The notes beneath the pieces are model-generated. The model was not told the origin of the DNA, did not search any database, and saw only the letters and a list, made by a program, of their open reading frames with translations. DNA of 64,000 nucleotides from Erythrophleum ivorense (lineage: Eukaryota > Streptophyta > Magnoliopsida > Fabales > Fabaceae), in assembly GCA_026724425.1 (NCBI GenBank), contig JAIUCV010000003.1, positions 60,131,088 through 60,195,087 on the forward strand. Reading direction: 5' to 3'. The translations under genes were made by a program, and so were the position numbers. Shown one piece after another: positions 1 through 11,973 of the stretch; position 1 is the first letter of the stretch, and each line of letters starts with the position of its first letter.

Positions 1-693
1 CAAAAAGAATAAAAATCACAAGGAAAAACTAAAAAAAAATCAGAAAAATTAAAAATCAAACAAAAAAAAAAAAAAACAAACAAAAACAAAAAAAAAACAA
101 AACAAAACATCAACTGAATACAATTTATCAATCGAACTACGTGGACTTTGATCCCTTCTATAGGGTACGTAGGCCCTAGGCTTTTATCCTAGGTCAAGTC
201 CGCCCTTGTAAATAAAATATTTTTCCTTCAATTTCGTTTCTTTCCTTTTTATTATTAAATTTCTTTGCGTTTTACTTTAACATTGATTTCCTTTTCTACT
301 TTCAACTTTATTTTCTTTTATTTCTTTATTCCTATTTTGCATGTGATTTGTAGGGAGAGTTAAAATAGAATCAAAGCCATTTTATTTTTGCACAACTGAC
401 TTAGGGTAATCGTTCTTAATAACGGGTGTAGTGGGGTGCTTAACACCTTCCCTACTCACAATCGACTCCCGGATCCATTTTCTGGTTCGTAGACTATTTT
501 TCAAATAAAAAAGCTTTTCCAAAGTTTTGCCTTCTAAAAATTTAAAATTTTGGTGGCGACTCCTGAACCCTATTTATTATACATATTTCAATTTAAATTT
601 CTATTTTTGATTTCATATGAGAAAATTGAATTTTTCGAGTTTCTTTTAGAAAACAAAAAAGGGCGCCACGCGGTCGCATTTTCGGGTGTGACA
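1..693 (+). mobile_element. 3' part of a long terminal repeat (Ty3/gypsy, probably Ogre/Tat-like)
   Basis: The stretch has the look of the distal part of a plant gypsy LTR: an A-rich run, a GGGTACGTAGGC-type box near 163-174, a segment telling of a termination region (TTAATAACGGGTGTAGTGG near 416-434), then TTGGTGGCGACTCCTGAACC (549-568) and a final GC-rich block (661-693) ending in TGTGACA. Ogre/Tat LTRs end in very similar GC-rich blocks with a final TGACA or CA, which is family knowledge from memory. The left end lies outside the window, so neither LTR length nor element type can be proved. The reading frame at 550-768 lies inside this LTR and runs across its end, so I do not call it a gene. 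No internal gypsy domains follow on the right, which suggests a solo LTR or the right end of an element that extends leftward. Confidence 0.6.
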
Positions 694-819
694 ATATATG
701 AAAAGGAATATAAATCTAGGATTGAAATATTAAACACTTTCATTAATACTAGATTAACAAACATTTGAACTAGTTGGATAACCAATATATAAAAAATGAA
801 TTAGTATGCATCTTGTTGG

Positions 820-1200
820 TGTTTATCTATGATCAAGGAGAATTTTACTCCTAGATAGAAAGAGAAGTGTAACTCATTCCATTATGGAATATGAGTTTGT
901 AAAATGTAAAATAGTGGATAAAGAGAAAAATGATTAAAGGATAAGGAAAGAGTTGTGATTACAACCAAAGTTTTTCATTTCTTTGTGTTGTGTTTATGAG
1001 GTAATATATTTAGTATATTGTGGATTTCAACAAAACATCTAAACATAATAACTTGGAACATATTATATTTTGTGATAGTAAAATCTCAATTCAATGTGTA
1101 AGACTAAGAATTAACTTGGTAAATGTGCTTTCAAAGGAACTAGCAAAATAAATTGTGAAAATTTTTTGAGAGGAATGAAAGTGAAACCCATAACATAGAA
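820..1200 (+). pseudogene. Decayed Ty1/copia RNase H C-terminus
   Basis: Read on the + strand with frame changes, 1082-1150 encodes a stretch beginning ISIQCV and ending LSKELAK, and 1170-1197 encodes RGMKVKPIT followed by a stop. These fit the end of copia integrase/RNase H polyproteins, where an ISI-x-YVKS...ADPLTKGL block is followed by a short GMxLKPI tail (family knowledge from memory). Around 880-910 a HSIMEYEFVKCK-like stretch resembles the STMEAEFVA block found upstream in the same domain. Several frameshifts and stops separate the blocks, so this is an old relic. No LTR of the same element was identified on either side, and the LTR at 1-693 appears to belong to a different superfamily. 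Confidence 0.5.
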
Positions 1201-4200
1201 TCATTAGTAATAGAACCTTAACTCTTTTTTAAATTAAGTATAATCAAGAAATTCAATGTGATAATAACAAGTTATTAATAAGTGGGTAGAAGTACTAAGG
1301 AATTATTAATTAATTCAAACATAATGCATAAATAAAGTTAAGAGGGTGAGTATTATACTCTTAAAGAAGTTAAGATAAACTTATAAGGTTTTGAAAGGAT
1401 TTCACATGTATAAACATCAAAGAGTGAAGTTGCTTTTCTCAAAGATGGAAATTAAAATTTTGAAAATGTTCATAAAACTAAGGGTAACACATGGGCAAAT
1501 GCATGCCAGATTTCTGTGAGTCTTGTTAAAGGCATTTAGAGTTGTAGGTGTGATAATTTTGGTTTTAACTAAAAAGATAGTGTTTAATGCTTCAAAGCAA
1601 CCATTAATTTGTTAAAACACTAAATTATTTATAGTAATGAAAAATTCAAATTGAAAGATACCTTCCTTTATGCGTGATTTTATAAATAGAGAAATTACTT
1701 AGTTTTTCCAAAATAAGTGAGGAATTATTGAGTATAATTTAAAAAACTACAGAAAATCTAGGATTGACAAAAACTAGACAATTGGTTTAAATACCAATTG
1801 ATTAGTGCAATTTAAAAAGAAGGAACATAAAGTTAATCTCTAAAATACATCGATCGACTGGTTTGAACCAAATTCCAATCAATTAGTTCGATGCAGAAAG
1901 ATTCTTGGAACACTCCAGTTGACTTGACAGAAACAAAAATATAAAAAACTAGATTCTTTTTGATAGATTTGATACCTATTGGTGTGAGTAGTCAATTCTA
2001 TAAATTATTGATTATAAATACATATGAATAGAATAGATAATAATATCCACATTTCATATTTTTTGTAGCCTTTGCAAACACTCTTGAATGAGAGAGGTTC
2101 ATTAATTGTTGAGTGGAGTTCTATAATGTGATTTGAATCAACTTTAGAAGCAAAATTGCTTACATCCTATAGCAACTAACAGGGAGCAAATCTTCAAAAC
2201 CTTTTATGATGTTTTGATATTCCATCGTTAGTAATTTTCTAATATTTATTTTGTGTTTTCTGACTCTATCACAACCCCAAAAGTTAGTAGTTATTGCATT
2301 GGACTTTCTCCTCTACCCTTAAGAAAGATGCCAAGCTCTTGATAGCATCTCATCATTCGATTAGCTAGAAAAGGAGTCCCTCAACTATTTTGTGACATAC
2401 TAAACCCTTAAAAAGACTCCTTACTCGTTGAAGAATATGGTCCAAGAGAAGAATGAATCCCTGAAAACTACTTAGTGTGGTACGCAAAGAAACCTTGAGA
2501 AGTGCAAGGACTATCCCACAAAGTCTCAATGAATTACCTTATAAACAAGCTAAAAAATAACCTTTTCAAGTGCTTAATTACTAAGAAACCCCTATAATCT
2601 GTAAGAACTCCTCACCTTATTTGCAAAATGCATCACCTCCAAAGAAGTGAAAATAGCCAAGTTGGTAGGCCCAAGTCGATTAAAGAAGGAAGATGACACC
2701 CCTTCCACAGGGTGAACCAAGCCAAGACAGAGAAAACTGAAAAAAGAAATATTTTCGTTCTATCATAGATACACAACTTATGCCCTTTTTCTTATTAATT
2801 TGTCACATCTCAAAAAGATTATATTATAGGTTTTTGAACAACATTAATGGTATTTTAATGACACAAATTTTGTATGGCAACAACATACAACAAATAGTCT
2901 ATTAATTCTAATGGTACCATGTTTTAAATTAATAATTCAGAAGTAAACTAATTGTTATTATTTTTATCAATGTTTGAATAATTGTAATAGATTTAGGTAA
3001 ATTTTTTTAAGTGTTTACTAACTATCTAATAAAATTATGGCGTGTTAAAATTTTTTTATCATTCAACATTATATTATTAACTACTTAAACAATTATTCAT
3101 TTATTAAAATTAATTAAATAATTTAATAACAAATAACTAACAAAGTGAATCTTTTTAAAGAATAAATTATACTAATCTCAGTTATAGTTTAACTAAATTA
3201 TATTTAATATCTTTCTTGCTTTAAAAATTACACCCGCCTCTCCTAATATTTGATATATATTATACAAATCTTTTGTTCAATTTACTTTCTACTGGTAAAA
3301 CTAACTTTTTGCACAATATAATAGTATAATTTTATTTTTAATATGATAATAAATACATATAAATAATTTTAGTTTTGAAAAGAATAAATATTATATAAAA
3401 AATAACTTCATTAATAAAAAATAAATTTAAAAAATTGTAATCTATATCAAATATTAAAAAAGATTTGGCAAGAGGTCAAGGGGTTGAAGTCTAGTGCGCG
3501 CATGCAATGGTTTTTCCAAGGAATGGAAATTTGGGTAGAAACATAATTACAGAGTAGAGTCATCCACTCCTACTCATTGACTCTCTATTTTTTTCACCAC
3601 TTGTCAAATCAAAACCACCCACCCTTTGACTATATATATATATATATATATATGTATAACACAAAAATACATGTTTATCAGTTTTGTGCCTAAACCATTT
3701 TCCACATTATCCTTTTATTTTTGGAACCACTTTTTTTTTAAAAACATTATCTTGAATACACAAATTGATACTTTTACATCAAGTACTTCGCTGGGTTAGA
3801 TTTATATGCTGCATGGATCGATTTTATTTTTATCGTATCTTGTCTTCTTAGAATATTCTGTGTAATTATGAATAAAGGATCACAAATATTACACATAAGA
3901 TAAAAATGTTTAACACAATAGAATGACATATCTGATGTAACAATAACTATTTTGTGTATGCAAATGAAGAAAAAAATAATTAAATGACTTAATTAATGTA
4001 GAAGTTAATTTTTTAAGGATGAACTAGTTAATTTATTCTTTTGCATAAATTAAAAAAATTAAATTACATAAATAATTAATTTACCCTTAGTAATATAAGT
4101 TTGTTGGTCTAGTTTGATAAAAATTTTAATATGTCCCTTTATTTTAAAAGTAGAAAATATTTTTTTAGAAAAAAAAGTAATTTTGTCCTTTTATTATATG

Positions 4201-5400
4201 ATTTATTCAAAAATTAACGCAAAATTTAAGAGTATGTTAATTTATATATTATTTATTTAGTACATTTAACTTATTCTTAAATTTGGTGTATACTATGATA
4301 ACTGTTATGTGAAAATATCTTAAATGAATTATTTATGCTGGTCTAAATAAAATAAACATACTCATTAAATCATACAAGACCCTTCATAAATTTTTGTATC
4401 AAAAATACCATTTTAAATGGCTTCTTCATTTAAGTAATAGGTAATGTCAATTTTGACACATGTTATACTTCATGTAACATTTTTTCTAAATAAAAATAAA
4501 AATTAAAGGACTATTTATAATTTGTTATTGTTCTCCGGTAGACTTATGATTTATTAATTCAAAATATGTATGAAAAATCAACTTTGATACTCTCTTAAAT
4601 ATATATATGGATGCAATCACATTTTAGGTATGAGGACTTAAAACTGCAAAAATAGAATGAAACATAACAAAAAAACATTTAACGTAGATGGTGTCCAAGA
4701 AGGGACAAAAATTAAACGTAGTATATTGTTTTTGATTGGAAGTCTAAAATATCTTATAGCTATTTTCATCCTTCTTTGTCTGTTACTATTACCATTCAAC
4801 TTCCAGAGCGATAAAGTCAAAGCATCTTACTTTAGCAAGTAGCCACCTTTGCAGCCGCCCAACACATGTGACTCACGACAACGAAAGCGCGTGCATAAAC
4901 TTGCCTGTTTTTTCTCTCATATATATATATATATAAATATAAAACAGTATCAATTTGTTTCGGATTGGATGTCAATTTTTTTTTTGTCAATATGTTGTGC
5001 TTTTTTATTTATATTTTGTGAGACTTACTAAATTTTTAAAATTGTCCTTACAAATGCATGAGTGACTAATTATTAGTTATATTATATTTATATTTTTTCT
5101 TTGTTTTAAGTTTTGAAAAAAATTATTTAATTATTTTTATTGTTATATATTAATAATAAAATTGTAATCTTATATTAAATTTTAACATAATATAATTGCT
5201 TTTATTATTATATTAAGAATAAGATCATCATTTTTTTATTATACAAAAAATAGTTTTTTTAAAAACTTGTGTTATATATATCAAAATATATCAAAATATA
5301 AAATATAATTCTTAAAATTAAAAAAAAATACAATACAATCAAATCCAAAAATAATTTACGCTTTATTAGTTTGAGCATGGTCTCTTATACGCTTCCTGTC
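1201..5400. other. AT-rich intergenic region without a supported gene
   Basis: I see no credible coding sequence here. The part up to about 2760 is of mixed composition and looks like old transposon debris. From 2760 to 5340 it is very AT-rich, with a (TA)n run at 3631-3653 and a shorter one at about 4920-4936. The short open frames at 4638-5031 have low-complexity, unrelated translations on both strands and no family signal. Confidence 0.6.
3631..3653. repeat. (TA)n microsatellite
   Basis: Uninterrupted TA dinucleotide run of about 11 units. Other runs of the same kind in the window are at about 23790-23810, 40946-40968, 41244-41268, 58389-58410, 58764-58786 and 60474-60490. Confidence 0.9.
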
Positions 5401-5539
5401 GTCACCAGTCTATTACACCTAACCCAACCAGCCGCCAGAAAATCAGAGGAAGGAAAGAAGGGAAGACCGGCCGTGGTAATTGTCTCCTTCTTTCTTCCTT
5501 TTATCTTCCTCACTCCAACGTGAACTCTATTCACAGCCC

Positions 5540-5632
5540 ATGGCTCAGCTTCTCTCTCTCTCATCTTCTCCCAAAACCCAGATGCATAAACAGGAACAGA
5601 GCACAAGAGGGTGTGACAAGAGCACAAAAGAA
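5540..5632 (+). promoter_or_regulatory. 5' leader of the receptor kinase with two upstream in-frame ATGs
   Basis: The reading frame of the kinase is open upstream of the chosen start. It contains in-frame ATGs at 5540 (context CCCATGGCT, with a favourable G at +4) and at 5582. Translation from 5540 would add 31 mostly polar residues before the hydrophobic signal peptide, which is unusual for a secreted N-terminus. The leader has CT-rich stretches (about 5551-5573) as commonly seen in plant 5' UTRs. Which ATG is used depends on the transcription start, which I cannot see. Confidence 0.4.
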
Positions 5633-7588
5633 ATGAAGATTGCTGTGGTGCTTCTCTTTCCCTTGTTTTCCATGTTTCTTACTCTAAGCTCTGCAGATCC
5701 TTCTTCATCTCCCTCCGTTAACACTTCCACGTGCCCTATGGATCTGAACTATGTGCTGAGAATCCCATGGAACTCTTCTTTGTGCCAAAACTTCCATCCT
5801 TTGCCATCCTCGATCGAAACTCGAAAGAGCCCTTGTTGCCAAGCTTTGTTGTCCCTACTTGCCGTAGGGCTTGCTGAACACCTCAAAGAAACCTCTATGT
5901 TCAACCTCCCGAATCTTCCTGCCTCCAGTTCCTGCCTCCAAGACTTCCAATCCAAGCTCTCTTCCCTCTCTCTCCCTGATTCCCTCGTCTCATCTTGCTT
6001 CGACCCGCTTCAATTTGTGATTAGCCCTAATGTCTGCGCGCATATCCAAACAATCTCAGATTGGGTCGGGAAGCTCGGCCAAAATACGCCGCTTAGCAGC
6101 AGTTGCAAACAGGATCTTACTGATCTTTCTCTCTGCGGTGCGTGCGCGGCGGCGGGGTTTCAGGTTCAGCAAAAACTCACTTCCATTGACGGTAACTCTT
6201 CCCACTCCACAGATTGCTTTTACTTCGCTATTCTGTATGCTGCTGGTATTGTGAATGAGCTTGGGCCAGAGAGTACAGGTGTTGTGACTTGCATTTTTGC
6301 ATTGTCGGTTAATTCCCCTGCGGGTTCTGGAGGAAAGGTTCACCATCAAGCTCTTTTAGTTGGGTTAACTGGAGCTGGGGTTGGATTGTTTGTCATGTCT
6401 GCTTTGTTGGGTCTGTATGTATGGTATGATAGGAAGTGGAGGAAGAGAAAACTTGGGAGTTTTCGGTTTGATATTGATCCTGAAGGGCAAGGGTCTAGGC
6501 CTAGATTGAGACCAAATACCGGATCAATCTGGTTCAAGATTGAGGAGCTTGAGAAGGCTACCCATGGTTTTTCATCGAAGAACTTCATAGGAAGAGGTGG
6601 GTTTGGGATGGTTTACAGGGGAACTTTGGCTGATGGATCAGTGGTTGCAGTTAAAAGGATTTTGGAATCTGATTTTCAAGGGGATGCTGAGTTCTGCAAT
6701 GAGGTGGAGATTATCAGTAATCTGAAGCACCGTAATCTGGTGCCACTTAGAGGGTGTTGTGTGGGGGAGGAGGGTGAGAGTTATGATGATAGAGATCAAA
6801 GATATCTTGTTTATGACTACATGCCAAATGGTAACCTTGAAGACCATCTCTTCCCATCATCAGTGGGCAATCAAAATGAAAAGAGATCACTGACTTGGCC
6901 ACAGAGAAAAAGCATAATCTTGGATGTGGCGAAGGGGTTGGCTTATTTGCATTATGGAATTAAGCCTGCAATTTATCACAGAGATATCAAGGCTACCAAT
7001 ATACTACTTGATGCAGATATGAGGGCAAGAGTTGCAGATTTTGGGCTTGCTAAGCAGAGCAGGGAAGGTCAGTCTCATCTCACTACTAGAGTGGCTGGAA
7101 CTCATGGATATCTGGCCCCGGAATATGCACTATATGGTCAGCTTACTGAGAAGAGTGATGTCTATAGCTTTGGTGTGGTTGTTTTGGAGATAATGTGTGG
7201 GAGAAAAGCACTTGACTTGTCTTCATCAGGATCTCCAAGGGCATTCTTGATCACAGATTGGGCATGGTCCTTGGTGAAATCTGGGAACATAGAAGAGGCT
7301 TTGGATGCTTCCCTCTTAAAAGATGGGGATTGTCCTAGTTCAAATCCTAAGAGCATAATGGAGAGGTTTTTGCTGGTGGGAATTCTATGTTCTCATGTAA
7401 TGGTTGCTTTGAGGCCAACAATTTCTGATGCTTTGAAGATGTTGGAAGGTGATGTTGAAGTTCCACAAATCCCCGATCGGCCTTTGCCTCTTGGGCATCC
7501 TTCATTTTACAATGATGGTAATAATGCTTTTAGCATATCTCCAACATTAAGCGGCCCAAAATTGCATAGTGGAGACATGCTCAGGTAA
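5633..7588 (+). CDS. Receptor-like protein kinase with SPARK ectodomain (At1g11050-like)
   Basis: An intronless 651-codon gene for a single-pass plasma-membrane receptor kinase. I start at 5633 because the ATG is followed at once by a signal peptide (residues 1-20, MKIAVVLLFPLFSMF then a polar end). The ectodomain (about 30-225) is cysteine-rich with a CPMDL start and repeated Cys spacing, as in the SPARK domain of this family. A membrane segment lies at about 240-264, followed by a basic stop-transfer stretch (RKWRKRK). The kinase domain spans about 318-605: glycine loop GRGGFG (320-325), VAVK lysine 341, alpha-C Glu357, HRD at 449-451 in YHRDIKATN, DFG at 469-471 and APE at 495-497. It is an RD kinase with all catalytic residues intact. 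The length is close to the usual 620-650 aa. The ligand and pathway are unknown to me. Confidence 0.93.
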   Translation: MKIAVVLLFPLFSMFLTLSSADPSSSPSVNTSTCPMDLNYVLRIPWNSSLCQNFHPLPSSIETRKSPCCQALLSLLAVGLAEHLKETSMFNLPNLPASSSCLQDFQSKLSSLSLPDSLVSSCFDPLQFVISPNVCAHIQTISDWVGKLGQNTPLSSSCKQDLTDLSLCGACAAAGFQVQQKLTSIDGNSSHSTDCFYFAILYAAGIVNELGPESTGVVTCIFALSVNSPAGSGGKVHHQALLVGLTGAGVGLFVMSALLGLYVWYDRKWRKRKLGSFRFDIDPEGQGSRPRLRPNTGSIWFKIEELEKATHGFSSKNFIGRGGFGMVYRGTLADGSVVAVKRILESDFQGDAEFCNEVEIISNLKHRNLVPLRGCCVGEEGESYDDRDQRYLVYDYMPNGNLEDHLFPSSVGNQNEKRSLTWPQRKSIILDVAKGLAYLHYGIKPAIYHRDIKATNILLDADMRARVADFGLAKQSREGQSHLTTRVAGTHGYLAPEYALYGQLTEKSDVYSFGVVVLEIMCGRKALDLSSSGSPRAFLITDWAWSLVKSGNIEEALDASLLKDGDCPSSNPKSIMERFLLVGILCSHVMVALRPTISDALKMLEGDVEVPQIPDRPLPLGHPSFYNDGNNAFSISPTLSGPKLHSGDMLR

Positions 7589-9578
7589 CGAAGAAGTCAA
7601 CTTAATAATTCCTTACATTGCGTAAAAGATTCTTGCAAGGTGGAAGCTGTTTTCACTGTAGGACTTGCCTCACTTTTACTTGAATCTAGCCGATAAAATA
7701 ACTTCATTTGAGGTTCCTAACCTGATGAGTGTCATGGAATAGTTGAAATTCATATCACCAAACTACTGTCAAGATCTCAAGATTTGAAGCTTGCAATGCC
7801 AATTGGCCTGCTTGTGCCTTAATGACGTTCTGTTGTGCAGTGTGAAGAAACTTAGCAGCCAGGGCATGAGTAGAATTGGTGTCTCTTTACATCAGCTATT
7901 AAAGAAACTATGATTCACTTAAATAGTTGACAATAGGTATGAGGTCTTAAATTGAATAGTTATCTGGAAAAAAAGAAGGGTTCTGCACTTTCGTATATTT
8001 TCTTCCTCATTTTCTTGCATGGTTTTACTTAGGGCTCTTGTAGATAAAGGGAAATGTAAATTCAACTGTAATTTAAGGGCTATTGTTGCTTTTACAAGAT
8101 GACTAGAGTGGCCTGTTTTTATCTACTCTCTCTCCTCAGCAAACTCTTTCATGTTGTATATTGCTTGTTCTTTCTTATGCTATATTGGATATGAATAACT
8201 ATTTCATCATTTGATTAATAAGCGAAGCTGATGGCTCTGCCTAACACAGGTTCATGGGAGATAGTTGAGCACTTCAGAAGGATCTGAGCCCCAAGATCTA
8301 ACTTCCAAAACCTTTTTTTTCCTTTTTCTTTTTCCTTTTATATGTGAGCCATAAACAAGAAGTTCAAGCATTTTTTTTCTTGTTCTCAACTTCTTTTGTT
8401 CCCTTTTATTTCCTCGGAGAGTAGTTTAGAATCTTTAGATAGCTATCTGCAGGCTTGTAAAGATTCTGCATCGAGCATATAGAAGATTTTGGTTATATAT
8501 GCTCTTAAACTCATTAGATTTGAGATTTTTTTGTTTTCCTCAGTTAGTGACAAGAAATCATTGCAAGAGTTTTGTGTAAATTGTTTGGTTGTATTCTTAC
8601 TTCTCCTTGCTTCGAGAAATCTTTTAGGAAAACAATGTTTTATTGGGAAAAGAAATATTTTTTTAATCCATACGGTAGAACCTAGAAACTTTCCAAACCA
8701 AAAAATATTGTTGAACTTTCTGGATTATTAATATCTATTTATATTGACGTTAGAATGTTGCAATTGCAATTGAATAATCGATAAAAAATTGAAGGGATAT
8801 TGCCATATTAAAATGCCAAATTATTGGCCAACTCTGCTCTTTCTTCGGTGTCTCTGATGGCCAACTTCCGAATATCTCTGCACATACATGAACTCATTTA
8901 ACCCCTTGGTTTTTGGTACTTCATCTTATGTAATATCTCTTCCAAAGCGTTTATTAAGGCATTGTCTTCATCTAAAGTCCAAACACTTTCGATTGGAGGC
9001 CATTGCTATTCCATAATGATTAGCAAAATTTACTAAACAGAAATGCTAGTCCATAATAATAAACATGATGTGACAAATCAAGATGATATGAAATATAATA
9101 TCATACAACATATGATGCAAAAGGAAGTTCCAACTTAGAGATAATTTTACAATAACTACAACTTCATATTCAGCTAAAAAGACTTTAACTTTGATATGAT
9201 TAAAAAAACAACTTAATGGAAAACAATATAGAGCATCCAATGAGGTAGGCCCAATGGCAACGGTATTTATTTTTGGCACAAATTAATAATGACATATTGA
9301 CTATTCCTTTATAACCAACGGCGTTAACCACAATAATGACTGCAATGAGATGGTGATCAGGGAGAAGATTGGAAAAATGATATCATAGGAATTTTAATTT
9401 GATAAAATTGACGTTAAAGAATTTTAAAAACTAAAATTTTCCTTAAGAATTAAAGAGTAATAATAATTCTTAAAAAACACTTTTAATTAAGGATGCTTTG
9501 GTGATAATTTTGGTTCTTAAGAGAACTTCTAATTTGTAAAGTCAAAAGTACTAATTTTATAAATTTAAAATCTTTTAA
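7589..9578. other. 3' UTR of the kinase gene and AT-rich spacer
   Basis: The first several hundred bases after the stop are less AT-rich than the spacer and are likely 3' UTR. Possible polyadenylation signals such as AATAAT/AATAAG-like words occur near 8190-8220. Beyond about 8740 I see no gene. The small frames at 8489-8731 (+) and 9046-9279 (-) have no recognisable product. Confidence 0.45.
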
Positions 9579-9737
9579 ATGTCTGTTTTTAAAGGAGATT
9601 CATCTGAAGAGCAGGAGGAGGCAGCTATTGAAGTCGGCAAAAGCACGCAAATTGTGAAGCACCATGCTCAGCCGAAAAGAGAGCAGAAAGCATTTACTTC
9701 ACGTAAAGTAGAAGATGGCAAACTATCCAACAACTAA
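9579..9737 (+). CDS. Small coding-like ORF (52 aa) or last exon of an unseen gene
   Basis: ATG at 9579 opens a 52-codon frame ending in TAA at 9735-9737. The product is highly charged, with an acidic N-terminal third (SSEEQEEAAIE) and a basic centre (HHAQPKREQK). Base composition is far less AT-rich than the DNA around it, and codon usage looks like real coding sequence. A T-rich tract followed by AAAG just before GGAGATTC could instead be a splice acceptor, which would make this the final exon of a longer gene or a gene fragment carried by a transposon. I do not recognise the family. No promoter or partner exon was found nearby with confidence. Confidence 0.35.
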   Translation: MSVFKGDSSEEQEEAAIEVGKSTQIVKHHAQPKREQKAFTSRKVEDGKLSNN

Positions 9738-10935
9738 ACTCCATAATACTGTATTTTATAATACACTTGCATTACCCATCCACTATACTAAATAATTTTT
9801 TTAAAAAATTATGCTGCATCCATATTGTAAAAGTACTGTATATCCGGGCTTTAAACATAAAAATTATATGTATATATATATTAATGCATAATCAAATTAT
9901 CCCACATGCTAATCATGTCTAAGTTATAAATAAGTAGAAGAAAACAGAGTTTTATTGTTATCAGTATTATACCACCCCAACTGTTTAATAAAAAAATCAG
10001 AAAATGAAGTTCACCAACATGTAAGTATAGCAGAAACCCAAGCTTACCAGCAGGCAAAGGAGGGAATTAACCGCATCAAGCTCAGCGGCAATTTTTCACA
10101 CAAGCAAATCAATTATACCTAGCCTTATTTTTTTAGATGCATGAACAATCAGATTTGCGATAGAGAAAGAAATCACTGAAACAAGTGAACAAGGAAGAAC
10201 ATACTCACAAGGATAACAAAGTAAAAATCTTGTTTGTGAAAGATTTCACTGGAGACTCGCAATACGTTATACGGTTCTAAAGAACACCCATAATTTTGGT
10301 TGACTTAATTTCACCATTTGAATATTATGGTTCTAACTGTTCTAAAGAACACCCATCGTCCAGTTAAATTCTGATTCATAAAGAACTACCTCTCTCCTCC
10401 TTTCAAGGTTGAGACTACCCGAGTTATATGCTTCCAAGTATTTTGTTTGTATGTTAGAACTTCAAAGTAGAATATAATGAGTTTGTCTAACATCCTTTTC
10501 CTTCTTTTCTTTTGCATCAAATTCCACACTCTGATGTCAATTAGGGCCAGCTTAACCTGGTTCTAGAAGAACCACAACAAGGCAAATCTTTTTTACATAA
10601 GGGATGTGAAAAATCCTAGCTCACCCTACGCTATTAAGGATGCTGGTTGGCTTGCCCTATGAGCTTGGCTTTCTAGTTGGGACCCTAAGGATTAGTCTTC
10701 AACTGTGCATATAAAATACCTCAAATTTTTTTTTTTTTTAAATTATTAGGCTCTAATGACCAAATTTGGCTCAACCTGGTTCGCCCTAAGGCCAAAATAG
10801 TCCGGGCCAAAGTCATTTTTTAAAAATCAGCTACTGTTGCTAATTTTATATTTTTTGTAGGTTGAATTGGCCCCACTTATAGAGCATAGCCCATATTGAC
10901 ACTTCCACTTCTGTTTTATTGTTAACTTCATACAG
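9738..10935. other. Non-coding spacer
   Basis: Nothing supportable as a gene. A 17-bp word TTCTAAAGAACACCCAT is repeated directly near 10276 and 10339, and a run of T lies near 10727-10739. The segment at about 10540-10920 is of higher complexity and may be an old transposon relic. Confidence 0.4.
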
Positions 10936-11283
10936 TGTTACAATAATAAGGAAGTGGAAGGACAGAGGCTTTGGATACAAGTGAGTAGCATTGTTGAACT
11001 CCAATTTATCCATGTAGCATTTATTATTGTCTCAGAATTCTTGATAGTATAGTTTTAGTGTTGTGTGTTGATCACACCCATGTAATAATATAAAGATGCA
11101 AATTGGGTGCTTAATTAATCTTTATTCACCTTGAGTATTGAGGATCATTTCTGTGATTGTTTCTATTTTCCGTTTTCAGTGCTTTGTATGTTGTTGATCT
11201 GATCAAGTTCCGAGAGACAGCAGATGAAGATAATCTTGGAACCTTAGCAAGTGTCCAAATAATCCGGCCAACCTTTGATCAGG
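10936..11283 (+). pseudogene. Orphan exon pair of an unrecognised gene
   Basis: Two exon-like segments can be read: 10936-10980 (acceptor ATACAG before it, donor GTGAGT after it) and 11180-11283 (acceptor TTTTCAG, donor GTATGA). Joined in phase they give an uninterrupted 50-codon frame with ordinary protein composition, including RKWKDRGFGYN and later LIKFRETADEDNLGTL. Both splice pairs and the shared phase argue that these were true exons. No start, stop or further exon could be joined on either side, so this is probably a captured or truncated gene fragment, though a gene with very long introns is possible. I do not recognise the family. Confidence 0.4.
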
Positions 11284-11604
11284 GTATGATGTTGAGTTCA
11301 TAGTTCCTCTTTATTTGATTCTTTTTTTTTATTTAGTTATCAAAGAATTATTTAACTTATAAGATTAAGTTGTCAAGTTAATTAAGCAAGGTTGAATGGT
11401 TTTTATAATTCGAATATGTCACATCATGATATATGACTCAATTTTGTGGAAACAAAATATTAAACTGAAACTTTTAGTTGCGAGATTGAGGGCGGCAAAG
11501 ATCAGTTTCCAAACTGCCTAGTCAACACGGCTCTAAAGCTATGTTAAAGAAACATTTAACCTAAAAACGTAAGTTGTGACACAAGGGCTCAAGAATTGTT
11601 TTTA

Positions 11605-11973
11605 CAGTAAATTACATAAATTTTCTTTGGAGTTTTGTTAAAATTATATATTTTTTCTCTAATTTCAAAATATACATGAATTTCTCTTAAAATAAAATAT
11701 TATACTACATTTTAGTTTAATTTTATATTTTTTTATTAAAATATTCATCATTAATCTAAATTTTGTTCATTAAATTTAATGAAAAAAATTTATTTTATTT
11801 TTTTATTTGGACATATTTAAAAATAAAATCTACTCTTTTATGTTTATTTACGTATATTTGTATATTCAAATTAATTAAGAATGTTTTAATAAAAAATTTA
11901 AAATTAAACTAAAATATATATTTTAAAAATAAAAAAATTTATATAATTTTAACAAGATTCATATAATTTACTC
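11605..11973. mobile_element. AT-rich MITE, family 1, copy A
   Basis: The element begins AGTAAATTACATAAA and ends ATATAATTTACTC, which are inverted relatives of each other. About 100 bp inward on each side carry related inverted sequence (TTTTGTTAAAATTATATA on the left, TATATAATTTTAACAAG on the right; TAGTTTAATTTTA versus TAAAATTAAACTA). The same architecture recurs at 13990, 17668, 19115, 19545 and 33588. It has no coding capacity. Confidence 0.6.

Noticed and set aside
550..768. Open frame of 72 codons near the left edge
   Set aside because: It lies in and across the end of an LTR, with a low-complexity Phe/Lys/Glu-rich product, and the opposite strand is open as well.
5385..6349. Minus-strand open frames opposite the receptor kinase
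   Set aside because: They are shadows of the kinase coding sequence, whose domains are complete on the + strand.
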